Source: Opitutaceae bacterium (GTDB lineage Bacteria > Verrucomicrobiota > Verrucomicrobiia > Opitutales > Opitutaceae). Taken from it: a DNA stretch of 26,211 nucleotides. Positions 15,472 through 23,622 of this stretch are shown in pieces; position 1 is the first letter of the stretch, and each line of letters starts with the position of its first letter. Both the position numbers and the translations under genes were made by a program. The stretch is taken from the NCBI GenBank assembly GCA_023269455.1, contig JAHFTG010000002.1, forward strand, positions 1 to 26,211, given 5' to 3'. Below the pieces are notes generated by a model, which was not told the DNA's origin, did no database searches, and was given only the letters and a program-made list of their open reading frames with translations.

Positions 15472-15512
15472 AACAAAAAGGCGGAGACTGTTAAAGTCTC
15501 CGCCTTTTTGTT
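15472..15512. terminator. Bidirectional terminator with 18-bp perfect stem
   Basis: The arms 15472-15489 and 15495-15512 are perfectly complementary over 18 bp around a 5-nt loop. The core is GGCGGAGACT / AGTCTCCGCC, flanked by A5 (15475-15479) and T5 (15505-15509). It separates the plus-strand three-gene unit from pilC, which ends 22 bp further right, and can stop transcription from both directions. Confidence 0.95.
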
Positions 15513-15534
15513 GGCTAAATAAATCCAGCGTCGC

Positions 15535-16827
15535 TCAGGTCATGCCCTTGATGATGCCGATGATCGGGAGGAACAGTGCGATCACGATCGTTCCGACCAC
15601 GACGGCCATGAAGACAATCATCACGGGTTCGATGATCGAAGTAAGGCCGGCCACAGCGTTATCCACTTCGTCGTCATAGGTGTCGGCCACGCGGTTGAGC
15701 ATCTCGGGAAGCGCACCGGTTTCTTCGCCGACCTCGATCATGGAAGTGACCATGTTTGGGAAGACCTTGGTGGACTCGAGAGGCTTGGCGACGTTGTCGC
15801 CTTCTTTCACGCGGTCGTGGACGAGGTTGAGCGCGTTGGCCACATGGACGTTGCCCGAAGTGTCGCGCGTGATGAGCAACGCCTGCAGGATCGGCACGCC
15901 CGACGCGAGCAGAGTGCCCAAAGTGCGGGTGAAACGGCCCACGGAAGCCTTAAGGAAGAGCGGCCCGACGGCGGGAGATTTGATGAGCAACCAGTCAACC
16001 ACACTCGTGCCCTGCCTGGTCTTGTGCCACGCCTTGAACGCAAAATAGAGGGCGAAAATAATCCCCAGCGTGATGAGAATATTATGCTGGATGAATTTAC
16101 TGAAGCCCATGACCGCGAGCGTGAGCGCCGGCATGGACTGGCCCTTGAGCAATCCTTGGAAAATTTTCTCGAACTGCGGAATCACGAACACCATCAGCGC
16201 CCCGACGATACCCACGGCGACGAAGACGATGATGATCGGATAGGTCATGGCGGCCTTGACCTTGCCTTTGATTTTCTCGGCCTTTTCCATGAACTTGGCC
16301 AGACGATCAAGAACCGTGCCGAGCACGCCGCCCGCTTCGCCGGCCTTCACCATATTGATGTAAAGCCGGTCAAACACCTTGGGGTGTTGAAGCAGTCCGT
16401 CCGAAAAATTGCCGCCGGAGCGGATATTTTCCACGAGCGTCTCGATGACCTCTTTGAAGGGCAGATTTTTTTCCTGGCGGCCGAGCGTCTCAAGGCTGCG
16501 CATGATGGGCATGCCGGCATTTACGAGAGTGGCAAGCTGGCGGGTGAAAAGCGTCAGGCCAGCCGTGCTAATGATACGGCCGAAGGTCACGCCGCCCTTT
16601 TTCTTGCGCTTCTGGCCGGAACCGGAGTCGCCGGTGATCGTCGGACCGCCCACCTTGCGGGTGTCTTTTTTGACGGGCTTGGAGCCGCTTTCGGGCGCGA
16701 GCGATGTAGGCAGCAAGCCCATCGCTTTAAGGTCGCTGGAGGCTTGCTCTGGCGTGGCGCTTTCAACGGTTCCTTTTTTCTCTTTTCCGGACGCCGACTC
16801 GATGGCGGTATAGGTAAACTTTGGCAT
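15535..16827 (-). CDS. pilC: Type IV pilus inner-membrane platform protein PilC (GspF family)
   Basis: A 430-residue platform protein that connects the pilus ATPases to pilin insertion. It begins MPKFTYTAIESASGKEKKG, typical of PilC. Two repeated GspF domains follow: the first about 95-215 (LFTRQLATLVNAGMPIMRSL, YINMVKAGEAGGVLGTVLDR), the second about 295-415 (FTRTLGTLLASGVPILQALL, MIEVGEETGALPEMLNRVA). Three membrane helices lie near 210-235, 265-285 and 400-425. A basic Gly/Lys-rich insertion (about 50-80, SGQKRKKKGG) precedes the first domain. Last gene of the minus-strand motor run, 71 bp after the second pilB-like gene. Confidence 0.96.
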   Translation of the reverse strand: MPKFTYTAIESASGKEKKGTVESATPEQASSDLKAMGLLPTSLAPESGSKPVKKDTRKVGGPTITGDSGSGQKRKKKGGVTFGRIISTAGLTLFTRQLATLVNAGMPIMRSLETLGRQEKNLPFKEVIETLVENIRSGGNFSDGLLQHPKVFDRLYINMVKAGEAGGVLGTVLDRLAKFMEKAEKIKGKVKAAMTYPIIIVFVAVGIVGALMVFVIPQFEKIFQGLLKGQSMPALTLAVMGFSKFIQHNILITLGIIFALYFAFKAWHKTRQGTSVVDWLLIKSPAVGPLFLKASVGRFTRTLGTLLASGVPILQALLITRDTSGNVHVANALNLVHDRVKEGDNVAKPLESTKVFPNMVTSMIEVGEETGALPEMLNRVADTYDDEVDNAVAGLTSIIEPVMIVFMAVVVGTIVIALFLPIIGIIKGMT

Positions 16828-16898
16828 AGGGTAAGGGTATTTCTAAAATTTAAGATGTGAAAATCATCCAAGGAGTCCACCTCGGAGATAGGGCTCCA

Positions 16899-18602
16899 TC
16901 AGGTATATTTGATGACTTCTTCGATGGAGGTTGCCCCGTCAAAGATGGCGCGAAGGCCGTCGTCACGCAGCGTGCGCATACCCTGCTCAAGGGCTTTTTG
17001 TTTGATGACCATCGTGGATGCGCGCTCCACGACGAGGTCGCGGATGGATTCACTGAGGCGGAGCCATTCGTAAACACCCATGCGGCCGCGGTAGCCACTG
17101 TCGCTGCAATGTTCGCAGCCCTTGCCGTAGAAAAACTCGCGATTGCCGATGTCCACCGGGTCGATACCGAGCTGCTGGAGGAGTGCGGCGGGCGGCTCAT
17201 AGGCCGTGCGGCACTGTTTGCAGATACGGCGGACAAGGCGCTGGGCCAGGACCGCTTCCAGCGCGGAAGCGATCAGGAACGGCTCCAAGCCCATGTCCAC
17301 GAGTCGGGTGACCGCGCCGGGAGCATCGTTGGTATGCAGGGTCGAGAGCACCAAGTGACCGGTAAGGGAGGCTTGAATGGCGATCTGCGCGGTTTCCAAG
17401 TCTCGAATTTCACCGACCATGATCACGTCGGGATCTTGGCGGAGGAAGGAGCGGAGGGCCGCCGCGAACGTGAGACCAACGGCGTGATTAACCGGCACCT
17501 GCATGATGCCCTCGATCTCATACTCGACGGGGTCTTCGGCCGTGAGGAGCTTGAGGTCGGAGGTGTTGATGACGCGCAGAGCGCTGTAAAGCGTGGTCGT
17601 CTTACCTGAACCGGTCGGACCCGTGACGATGAAAATACCGTTAGGGCGGCGGATGATCTCGTTGATGCCATCGAACACATCCGTGGGCATGCCGAGGGCG
17701 CTGATGTCGAGCTGGACGGCTGATTGGTCCAGCACGCGAAGCACGACGGATTCGCCAAACTGGGTGGGCAAGGTGGAAACGCGCAGGTCAACCGCACGAC
17801 CGCCGAGGGTGAGCTTGATGCGTCCATCCTGCGGGATGCGGCGTTCGGCGATGTTAAGATTGGCCAGAACCTTGACGCGCGACGTGATCGGCAGCGCGAG
17901 GTGCTTGGGCGGCGGGGCCATTTCGTAGAGCGAGCCGTCGATGCGGTAACGGATCTTGAACTCGTGCTCGAACGGCTCGAAGTGGATGTCGGACGCCTTG
18001 TCTCGGATGGCCTGCCCGATCACGAGATTAACGAAACGGACGATCGGCGTCTGGCCGGCCATCGACTCGAGATCGTGCTCGGACAATTCTTTTTCGCTAC
18101 CGCCGCCGGTGCCGTCGTGATCCTCGCTCGACATCTCCTTGAGGAGATCGTCGATGGTGGTTTCGTCGTCTCCATAGTGGAGCTTAAGCATGCCCTCGAC
18201 GCGCACCGGGTCGCCGACGATGAGGCGGATGTCCTTGCCCAAAGCAAACGTGAGGTCGTCGATGACCTGGCTGTTGAAGGGATCGCCGACCAACAGGTCG
18301 ATGCTCTGCGTATCCATGCGAATAGGCACGACGCCATACATGCGGGCGAGGCTGCCCGAGATGGCGGCGATGACGTCGCCAGGGATCTCGCCGGGCGAAC
18401 CCTCAAGATATTCGTAGCCCAACTGGTCGGCGATTTTTTTGAGGAGGACGGATTTTTCGACAATGCCCATCTCGATGAGCAGGTCGGCTAGGGGCTTGCC
18501 GGTGGCCTTGTGCTCTTCGTTTAGGTCGTTGAGGGTGGAGGGCGCGACGATCTGCTGGTCGCGGCAAAGTTCCAGAATGGCTGAGCTGTGGCTTTCAAAC
18601 AT
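16899..18602 (-). CDS. pilB: PilB/GspE-type extension ATPase (second copy, next to pilC)
   Basis: A 567-residue hexameric secretion/pilus-extension ATPase of the cytoplasm. An N-terminal MshEN/GspE-N region (about 1-145) lacks a clear RLGxxL motif, so c-di-GMP binding is not supported. The core has Walker A GPTGSGKTTTLY (328-339), the Asp box near AEDPVEYE, a standard Walker B LRQDPDVIMVGEIRD (387-401; E398) and the His box LSTLHTND (419-426). The tetracysteine zinc site is complete: C461, C464, C496 and C499. It ends with the arm EEVIKYT. Upstream, an 11-nt element is shared with the other pilB-like gene. Start is an ATG with no Shine-Dalgarno sequence. Confidence 0.96.
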   Translation of the reverse strand: MFESHSSAILELCRDQQIVAPSTLNDLNEEHKATGKPLADLLIEMGIVEKSVLLKKIADQLGYEYLEGSPGEIPGDVIAAISGSLARMYGVVPIRMDTQSIDLLVGDPFNSQVIDDLTFALGKDIRLIVGDPVRVEGMLKLHYGDDETTIDDLLKEMSSEDHDGTGGGSEKELSEHDLESMAGQTPIVRFVNLVIGQAIRDKASDIHFEPFEHEFKIRYRIDGSLYEMAPPPKHLALPITSRVKVLANLNIAERRIPQDGRIKLTLGGRAVDLRVSTLPTQFGESVVLRVLDQSAVQLDISALGMPTDVFDGINEIIRRPNGIFIVTGPTGSGKTTTLYSALRVINTSDLKLLTAEDPVEYEIEGIMQVPVNHAVGLTFAAALRSFLRQDPDVIMVGEIRDLETAQIAIQASLTGHLVLSTLHTNDAPGAVTRLVDMGLEPFLIASALEAVLAQRLVRRICKQCRTAYEPPAALLQQLGIDPVDIGNREFFYGKGCEHCSDSGYRGRMGVYEWLRLSESIRDLVVERASTMVIKQKALEQGMRTLRDDGLRAIFDGATSIEEVIKYT

Positions 18603-18613
18603 AGGGGAGACGG

Positions 18614-18624
18614 CGTTGGCCGAT
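18614..18624 (-). promoter_or_regulatory. 11-nt leader element of the second pilB-like gene
   Basis: On the minus strand this reads ATCGGCCAACG, ending 11 nt before the ATG. The identical element stands at the identical distance before the other pilB-like gene (21497-21507). The nucleotides between it and the start codon are C-rich in both leaders but otherwise differ. Confidence 0.55.
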
Positions 18625-18651
18625 GGGGAAAGCGGACGGGGTGAAAGGGGC

Positions 18652-19734
18652 TTAGACTTGGCGAAGCTGGGCGCCCATCGCGAGAAGCTTTTCGCGCATC
18701 ACGATGGAGTCCTGGGCTTTTTCGAGAGCTTCGTCGGCGGAGATGAGGTTGCGGTTGACCAGTCCCATGAGGTGCGAGTCGAGCGTGATCATACCCAGCG
18801 CCGCACCGGTTTGGATGTCGGAGGAAATACGGAAGGTCTTATTCTCGCGAATCAACGAGGCGATCGAGGTCGTGTTGACCATGATCTCGTAGCTGGCGAT
18901 GCGACCGCCGCCGATTTTTTTGCAGAGGACTTGGGAGATGACCGCGACGATGGAGGACGCGAGTTGGGTGCGGATCATGTCCTTCATGTTGGCAGGAAAC
19001 GCGTCCACGATACGGTCGATGGTCTTGGCCGCGCCGTTGGTGTGGAGCGTGCCGAAAACAAGATGGCCGGTCTCTGCCGCGCTGATGGCCGCCTCGATGG
19101 TTTCGAGGTCGCGCATTTCACCGACGAGCACGATGTCCGGGTCTTGACGGAGGGCGCGCCTGATGGCCTCGGAAAAACTTGGAACGTCCACGCCTACTTC
19201 GCGCTGCGTCACGATGCAGTGTTTGTGGCCGTGATAATACTCGATGGGGTCTTCGATCGTGATGATGTGACCGTCGCGGTTTTCGTTGATGTAGTTCACC
19301 ATCGACGCGAGCGTCGTGGACTTGCCCGAACCGGTCGGACCGGTGACAAGAATGAGGCCCCGAGGACGGTAGAGAAGTTCGCGGATTTTATCGGGCAGGC
19401 CGATGTCGCGCAGGCCAAACATCTTGTTCGGAATCTGGCGGAGCACGAGGCCGTAGTTGCCTTTGGACCTGAGAACGCTCACGCGGAAACGAGCCTTGTC
19501 GAGAAACGCGAAACCGAAGTCGGCGCCACCGTTGAGCTTCACGTTTTGCTGATGGTTGTCGGGGGTGATCGACAGCATCAGTTTTTCAGTGTCGGCGGGC
19601 AGGAGCGCCGGGCCTTCGATGGGAACCATGCTGCCGCTCATGCGCAACGTGGGCGGCTGGCCCACCTGGAGGTGAAGATCGGAGGCCCCCTGATCCACCA
19701 CCAGCTCCAGCAGTTCGTTCATCTCGTAGCTCAT
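18652..19734 (-). CDS. pilT: Type IV pilus retraction ATPase PilT
   Basis: A 360-residue hexameric ATPase that depolymerises pili, driving twitching motility and DNA uptake. It has the short PilT N-terminus (ELLELVVDQGASDLHLQVG), Walker A GPTGSGKSTTL (132-142), the Asp box ITIEDPIEY (159-167), Walker B LRQDPDIVLVGEMRD (195-209; E206) and the His box GTLHTNGA (228-235). The C-terminus has SLIRENKTFRISSDIQTG and TLDSHLMGLV, the region carrying the AIRNLIRE-type retraction motif, here in a variant form. It has no zinc site, as expected for PilT. It sits between the two PilB-like genes (gaps 49 and 20 bp). Confidence 0.97.
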   Translation of the reverse strand: MSYEMNELLELVVDQGASDLHLQVGQPPTLRMSGSMVPIEGPALLPADTEKLMLSITPDNHQQNVKLNGGADFGFAFLDKARFRVSVLRSKGNYGLVLRQIPNKMFGLRDIGLPDKIRELLYRPRGLILVTGPTGSGKSTTLASMVNYINENRDGHIITIEDPIEYYHGHKHCIVTQREVGVDVPSFSEAIRRALRQDPDIVLVGEMRDLETIEAAISAAETGHLVFGTLHTNGAAKTIDRIVDAFPANMKDMIRTQLASSIVAVISQVLCKKIGGGRIASYEIMVNTTSIASLIRENKTFRISSDIQTGAALGMITLDSHLMGLVNRNLISADEALEKAQDSIVMREKLLAMGAQLRQV

Positions 19735-19754
19735 AGTATAAAATCCGGGCAGTC

Positions 19755-21485
19755 TTAATTGGCGTCACCGACCGTGATGGAAACAACTTCCTCGATGGTC
19801 GTCTGGCCTGAGGTGACTTTGCGGACACCGTCTTCACGCATCGTGCGCATGCCGAGCGAGCGGGCCTTGTCGCGCAGCTTCGAGGTGCCGGCGTTGTCGT
19901 AGATCATGCGCTGGATCTCTTCGTTGACGACGAACATCTCGAAGATGCCGATACGGCCGCGGAAGCCGGTGGCGTTGCAGTTGGAGCAGCCCTCGCCGTG
20001 CATGAACGTGGCCGAGGAGGCTTGCTGCGCGGTGATGTTAAGCGAGCGCAGCTCCTTGGAATCGGGCGTGTAAGGTTTCTTGCACTGCTTGCATATCTTG
20101 CGGACGAGACGCTGGGCGACGGCGGCGCGGAGCGAGGTCGAAACGAGAAAGGGTTTCACACCGATGTCGATGAGACGGGTGATCGCGCCGGGGGCGTCGT
20201 TGGTGTGCAGGGTCGAGAACACCATGTGTCCGGTGAGCGAGGCGTTGATGGCGATCTCGGCCGTTTCCAAATCGCGGATTTCACCGACCATGACGATGTT
20301 GGGCGCCTGGCGGAGCATGGCTCGAAGGGCGGACGCGAAGGTCATGCCGACTTCGTGGCGCACGGGAACCTGATTGATGCCGGCCAGCACATACTCGACC
20401 GGATCTTCGACCGTGATGATCTTGCGGTCCGGCTTGTTGATGAAGTGAAGACACGAATACAGCGTGGTGGTCTTGCCGGAACCAGTCGGACCGGTCACGA
20501 GCATGATGCCGTCGGGCAGGGAAATGAGGCGCTCGACGACCTGCTGGTCGTCACTGAAGAAACCGAGTTCGGGCAGGCCGAGCTGCAAGCCTTCCTTGTC
20601 GAGAATACGCATGACGATGCTCTCACCGTGGGCGGTGGGCAGCGACGAGACGCGCAAGTCGATCTGCTTTCCAGTCATATTGATCTGAATACGCCCGTCC
20701 TGCGGGATGCGTTTTTCGGCGATGGAGATGTTCGCCATGATCTTCAGGCGGGAGATCATCGAGAGTTGCAGGCTCTTGGGGGGATTCTCGATTTCAAGCA
20801 GCACGCCGTCGATGCGGTAGCGGACGCGGAAACGTTTCTCCAGCGGCTCGAGGTGAATGTCGGATGCACGGCGCTGGATGGCCTCCAGGATGATCTGGTG
20901 AACCAGCTTGATGATCGGTGCATCGCCTTCCTCGTCCTTGGGCGCGCCTTCTGCGGCGATGGTCGTGATGCCGTCGGCATCGCCGCCACCGACCGAGAAA
21001 TCACCGAGCATCGCGTTGAGTTCGGCTTCGTCCTTGCCGTAGAAACGGTCGATGGTGCGCTTGATTTCGTCAGCGGGCGCGATGGACGGCTCGATGGTCA
21101 GCTTCAGCACATGGCCCAGGCTATCAATGGTATCAACGTCGAGAGGATCGCTGATCGCGAGTTTGAGCACGTTGCCCTCTTTCGCGATGGGGAAAACGTT
21201 GTAGCGGGCGGCCAGCGCACGTGACAGCACCGCCATGCCGTCGGCACTCGGGGCGCGCATGTTGATCAAGTCAACCATGGGCATGCCGAATTCGTCGGCC
21301 AGCAGCTTGCTGAGCTGGCGCGCATCGACCGCCTTATCGGCGATCAACGCCTCGACGAGCTTCGGCGGAGCCGTGGTCAGGTCGGTGTGGTGAACGATAC
21401 GCGCCTGCGCGGCATCGATCTGGGCTTGGGTGAGCACGCCTTTTTCAAGGGCGAGCTGGATGACGAAGTCGTCGGCAGAAGTCAC
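19755..21485 (-). CDS. PilB/GspE-type extension ATPase (first copy, next to rho)
   Basis: A 576-residue paralogue of the other PilB-like protein. The N-terminal domain (about 1-150) is divergent and lacks a clear RLGxxL motif. An acidic linker (about 165-190) precedes the core. Walker A GPTGSGKTTTLY (332-343), Asp box VEDPVEYV and His box FSTLHTND are normal, and the zinc cysteines C465, C468, C500 and C503 are present. The Walker B region reads LRQAPNIVMVGEIRD, with A394 and N396 where PilB-type proteins usually have two aspartates; the catalytic-type glutamate E402 remains. The start is a GTG (21483-21485), and the preceding leader contains the shared 11-nt element. It could drive a pilus, a type II secretion pseudopilus, or a competence pilus. 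Confidence 0.95.
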   Translation of the reverse strand: MTSADDFVIQLALEKGVLTQAQIDAAQARIVHHTDLTTAPPKLVEALIADKAVDARQLSKLLADEFGMPMVDLINMRAPSADGMAVLSRALAARYNVFPIAKEGNVLKLAISDPLDVDTIDSLGHVLKLTIEPSIAPADEIKRTIDRFYGKDEAELNAMLGDFSVGGGDADGITTIAAEGAPKDEEGDAPIIKLVHQIILEAIQRRASDIHLEPLEKRFRVRYRIDGVLLEIENPPKSLQLSMISRLKIMANISIAEKRIPQDGRIQINMTGKQIDLRVSSLPTAHGESIVMRILDKEGLQLGLPELGFFSDDQQVVERLISLPDGIMLVTGPTGSGKTTTLYSCLHFINKPDRKIITVEDPVEYVLAGINQVPVRHEVGMTFASALRAMLRQAPNIVMVGEIRDLETAEIAINASLTGHMVFSTLHTNDAPGAITRLIDIGVKPFLVSTSLRAAVAQRLVRKICKQCKKPYTPDSKELRSLNITAQQASSATFMHGEGCSNCNATGFRGRIGIFEMFVVNEEIQRMIYDNAGTSKLRDKARSLGMRTMREDGVRKVTSGQTTIEEVVSITVGDAN

Positions 21486-21496
21486 GGTGGGGTTGT

Positions 21497-21507
21497 CGTT
21501 GGCCGAT
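21497..21507 (-). promoter_or_regulatory. 11-nt leader element of the first pilB-like gene
   Basis: On the minus strand this reads ATCGGCCAACG, ending 11 nt before the GTG start. It matches 18614-18624 in sequence and spacing. Confidence 0.55.
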
Positions 21508-21537
21508 TTTAGGGATGATCGAGGGGGATAAGAAAAC

Positions 21538-23565
21538 TTAACGATTCAGACTTAGGAGGAATTCCGCGTTAGTTTTCGTTTTCTTCAAGCGTTGAATCAA
21601 CATGTCCATCGCTTCGACCGGCGGGATGCCCTGCATGGCGCGTCGAAGTCCATAAACGCGCAACATCTCCTCGGGATGGTAAATGAGTTCTTCTTTGCGT
21701 GTGCCGGAACGGTCGATGTTGATCGCAGGGAAGATGCGCTTGTCCGAAAGACCGCGATCCAAGTGCAGCTCCATGTTGCCGGTGCCCTTGAACTCCTCGA
21801 AGATGACCTCGTCCATGCGGCTGCCCGTATCGATAAGCGCGGTGCCGATGATGGTGATACTGCCACCGCCTTCGATGTTACGGGCGGAGCCGAAGAAGCG
21901 TTTAGGCTTCTGCAGCGCAGTCGCCTCGACGCCACCGGACATGATCTTGCCGGAGTTGGCGGCCAGCGCGTTGTAGGCGCGGGCCAGACGGGTGATGGAA
22001 TCGAGCAGGATGATGACGTGCTCGCCGAGTTCGACGAGGCGACGGGCCTTCTCGATGACCATCTCGGCGGCGTGAACGTGGCTCTCGGGCGCTTCATCGA
22101 AGGTGGAGCTGACGACTTCGCCCTGCGTGTGGCGGCGGAAATCGGTCACTTCCTCCGGGCGCTCGTCGATGAGTAGCAGGATGAGTTTTTTCTCGGGGAA
22201 ATTATGCGTGATCGAGTTGGCGATGTTCTGAAGCAACACGGTTTTACCAGTGCGCGGCGGGGCAACCAGGAGACCGCGCTGACCAAACCCGATGGGCGTG
22301 AGCAGATCGACCGCGCGCATCGAGATGTCCTTATGGATTTCGGGCGCCTCCAGCAGGATGCGTTGCAGCGGGTAGTAAGGCACCAGTTCCTCGAAGGGGA
22401 TGATGTTGGGGACGAGTTCCGGAGCCATGCCCATCACCGAACGAACGCCTACGACCGCCGGACAGCGATCATCGCCTTGCGGAGTCTGGAGCACGACTTC
22501 CACCTGGTGTCCGCGTTTCAATCCATAGCGCCTGACGAGCACTTCGGGCAGGTAAGAGTTTTCGGGATACAGGCGGTAGTTGGACTGTTCGTGGACGATG
22601 AAGCCGTAGCCCTTGTCCGTGAGATCGATCCAACCGCGGTCAACCAGCGGCGTCCGCGTCTCGAACGCGTGGCGCAGGATGGAGCCGAGCACTTGGATGC
22701 GGTTGGGCGCACCTTCGACAACCATCCCGAGCTTGCGGGCATAGGCGACGAGCTCGGTGATGTTCAACGCATAGATCTGATCGAGGCGGATGGGCTCGGC
22801 GCCATTTCCAGTCAGAAGATCGGTCGCGAGGGCGTCCAACGCGACGAGGTCCGCAAAGCGCGCGGGATCAGGCAAGTCACCGTAGTGCTGCACGAAAACC
22901 GGCGGCGGCGGTTGCGGCGGGTGTTGAACGTGCGGCAAGGCGTGGGCGTGATGTCCGCCGCCTGGGCGCCCCTGATGTTTTTCCTGCCACTTGTTTTTCT
23001 TGCGGTCTTTTTTGCGCTTCCACCACGGGCCGCGGTCATCTTCGGACTGGCTTTGGGCGGGCGACTGAAAACCACCGCCACCGTTGCCGTGCTGATCGGT
23101 CGGGCCGGGAGAACCTGCAAAATCGTTCTGACCGCCGGACGGGACGGTGGAGTTATTTTCGCCGGCGTCCTGCCGGGCAGGAGCAGATGCAGAAATGGAA
23201 GCGGAGCCGAAATCGCTCGATGCCGACGCTTCGCCGGAAGGCACGAAAACCGCCCGTTCAGGCGCAGGCGGCGGCTGGGCCGGCGCTTCCTGAACTTCGT
23301 GGCGAACCACCGGCGCGGGTTGCACTTCAGGAGCGGACTCGCGTTCGCGTTTAGCCGCCTTGGGCGCGGGCGCTTCGCTGGCCGCATCGTTAAACAGCGT
23401 GGGTTCGGGGGCGGACGATTCGCCCGCGGAAGCCTTGGCCTTGGTCCCCTTGGCTTTGGTCACGCGAGGACGAGCGCTCGTGGTGGTCGCGCGGGGGCGC
23501 TTGGTTTTGGTTTTTCCGGTTTCGGTTTTGACCGAAGCAGAGGCGTTTAAATCAGATTCTTCCAT
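21538..23565 (-). CDS. rho: Transcription termination factor Rho with a long N-terminal extension
   Basis: A 675-residue Rho hexameric RNA helicase that ends transcripts (E. coli Rho is 419). The canonical part starts near residue 262: Rho-N helices (LNITELVAYARKLGM), a cold-shock/RNA-binding domain (about 307-377; GWIDLTDKGYGFIVHE), P-loop APPRTGKTVLLQN (about 435-447), LLLIDERPEEVTDFRRH, the Q-loop region, then KRFFGSARNIEGGG and FKGTGNMELHL near the C-terminus. The first ~260 residues are low complexity: Lys/Thr/Ala, then Pro/Glu, then Asn/Gly/Gln/Ser, a basic cluster KRKKDRKKNKW and a His/Pro stretch. The ATG at 23563-23565 is preferred; a TTG at 23619 would add 18 non-conserved residues. 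Located 57 bp downstream of coaE. Confidence 0.97.
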   Translation of the reverse strand: MEESDLNASASVKTETGKTKTKRPRATTTSARPRVTKAKGTKAKASAGESSAPEPTLFNDAASEAPAPKAAKRERESAPEVQPAPVVRHEVQEAPAQPPPAPERAVFVPSGEASASSDFGSASISASAPARQDAGENNSTVPSGGQNDFAGSPGPTDQHGNGGGGFQSPAQSQSEDDRGPWWKRKKDRKKNKWQEKHQGRPGGGHHAHALPHVQHPPQPPPPVFVQHYGDLPDPARFADLVALDALATDLLTGNGAEPIRLDQIYALNITELVAYARKLGMVVEGAPNRIQVLGSILRHAFETRTPLVDRGWIDLTDKGYGFIVHEQSNYRLYPENSYLPEVLVRRYGLKRGHQVEVVLQTPQGDDRCPAVVGVRSVMGMAPELVPNIIPFEELVPYYPLQRILLEAPEIHKDISMRAVDLLTPIGFGQRGLLVAPPRTGKTVLLQNIANSITHNFPEKKLILLLIDERPEEVTDFRRHTQGEVVSSTFDEAPESHVHAAEMVIEKARRLVELGEHVIILLDSITRLARAYNALAANSGKIMSGGVEATALQKPKRFFGSARNIEGGGSITIIGTALIDTGSRMDEVIFEEFKGTGNMELHLDRGLSDKRIFPAINIDRSGTRKEELIYHPEEMLRVYGLRRAMQGIPPVEAMDMLIQRLKKTKTNAEFLLSLNR

Positions 23566-23622
23566 GGTGGAGATAAAGGGAGACAAAGAGACTCCGCAGG
23601 CGGAGCAAAGGGCGGCCAATCC

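Noticed and set aside
18439..23550. Long plus-strand open frames opposite pilT, the pilB-like genes and rho
   Set aside because: Same reason: all overlap well-conserved minus-strand genes and show low-complexity mirror composition without any domain.
23592..23605. CTCCGC-AG-GCGGAG hairpin before rho as a terminator of coaE
   Set aside because: The loop is only 2 nt and there is no T-run. It lies within a run of same-strand genes, so termination there is unlikely.
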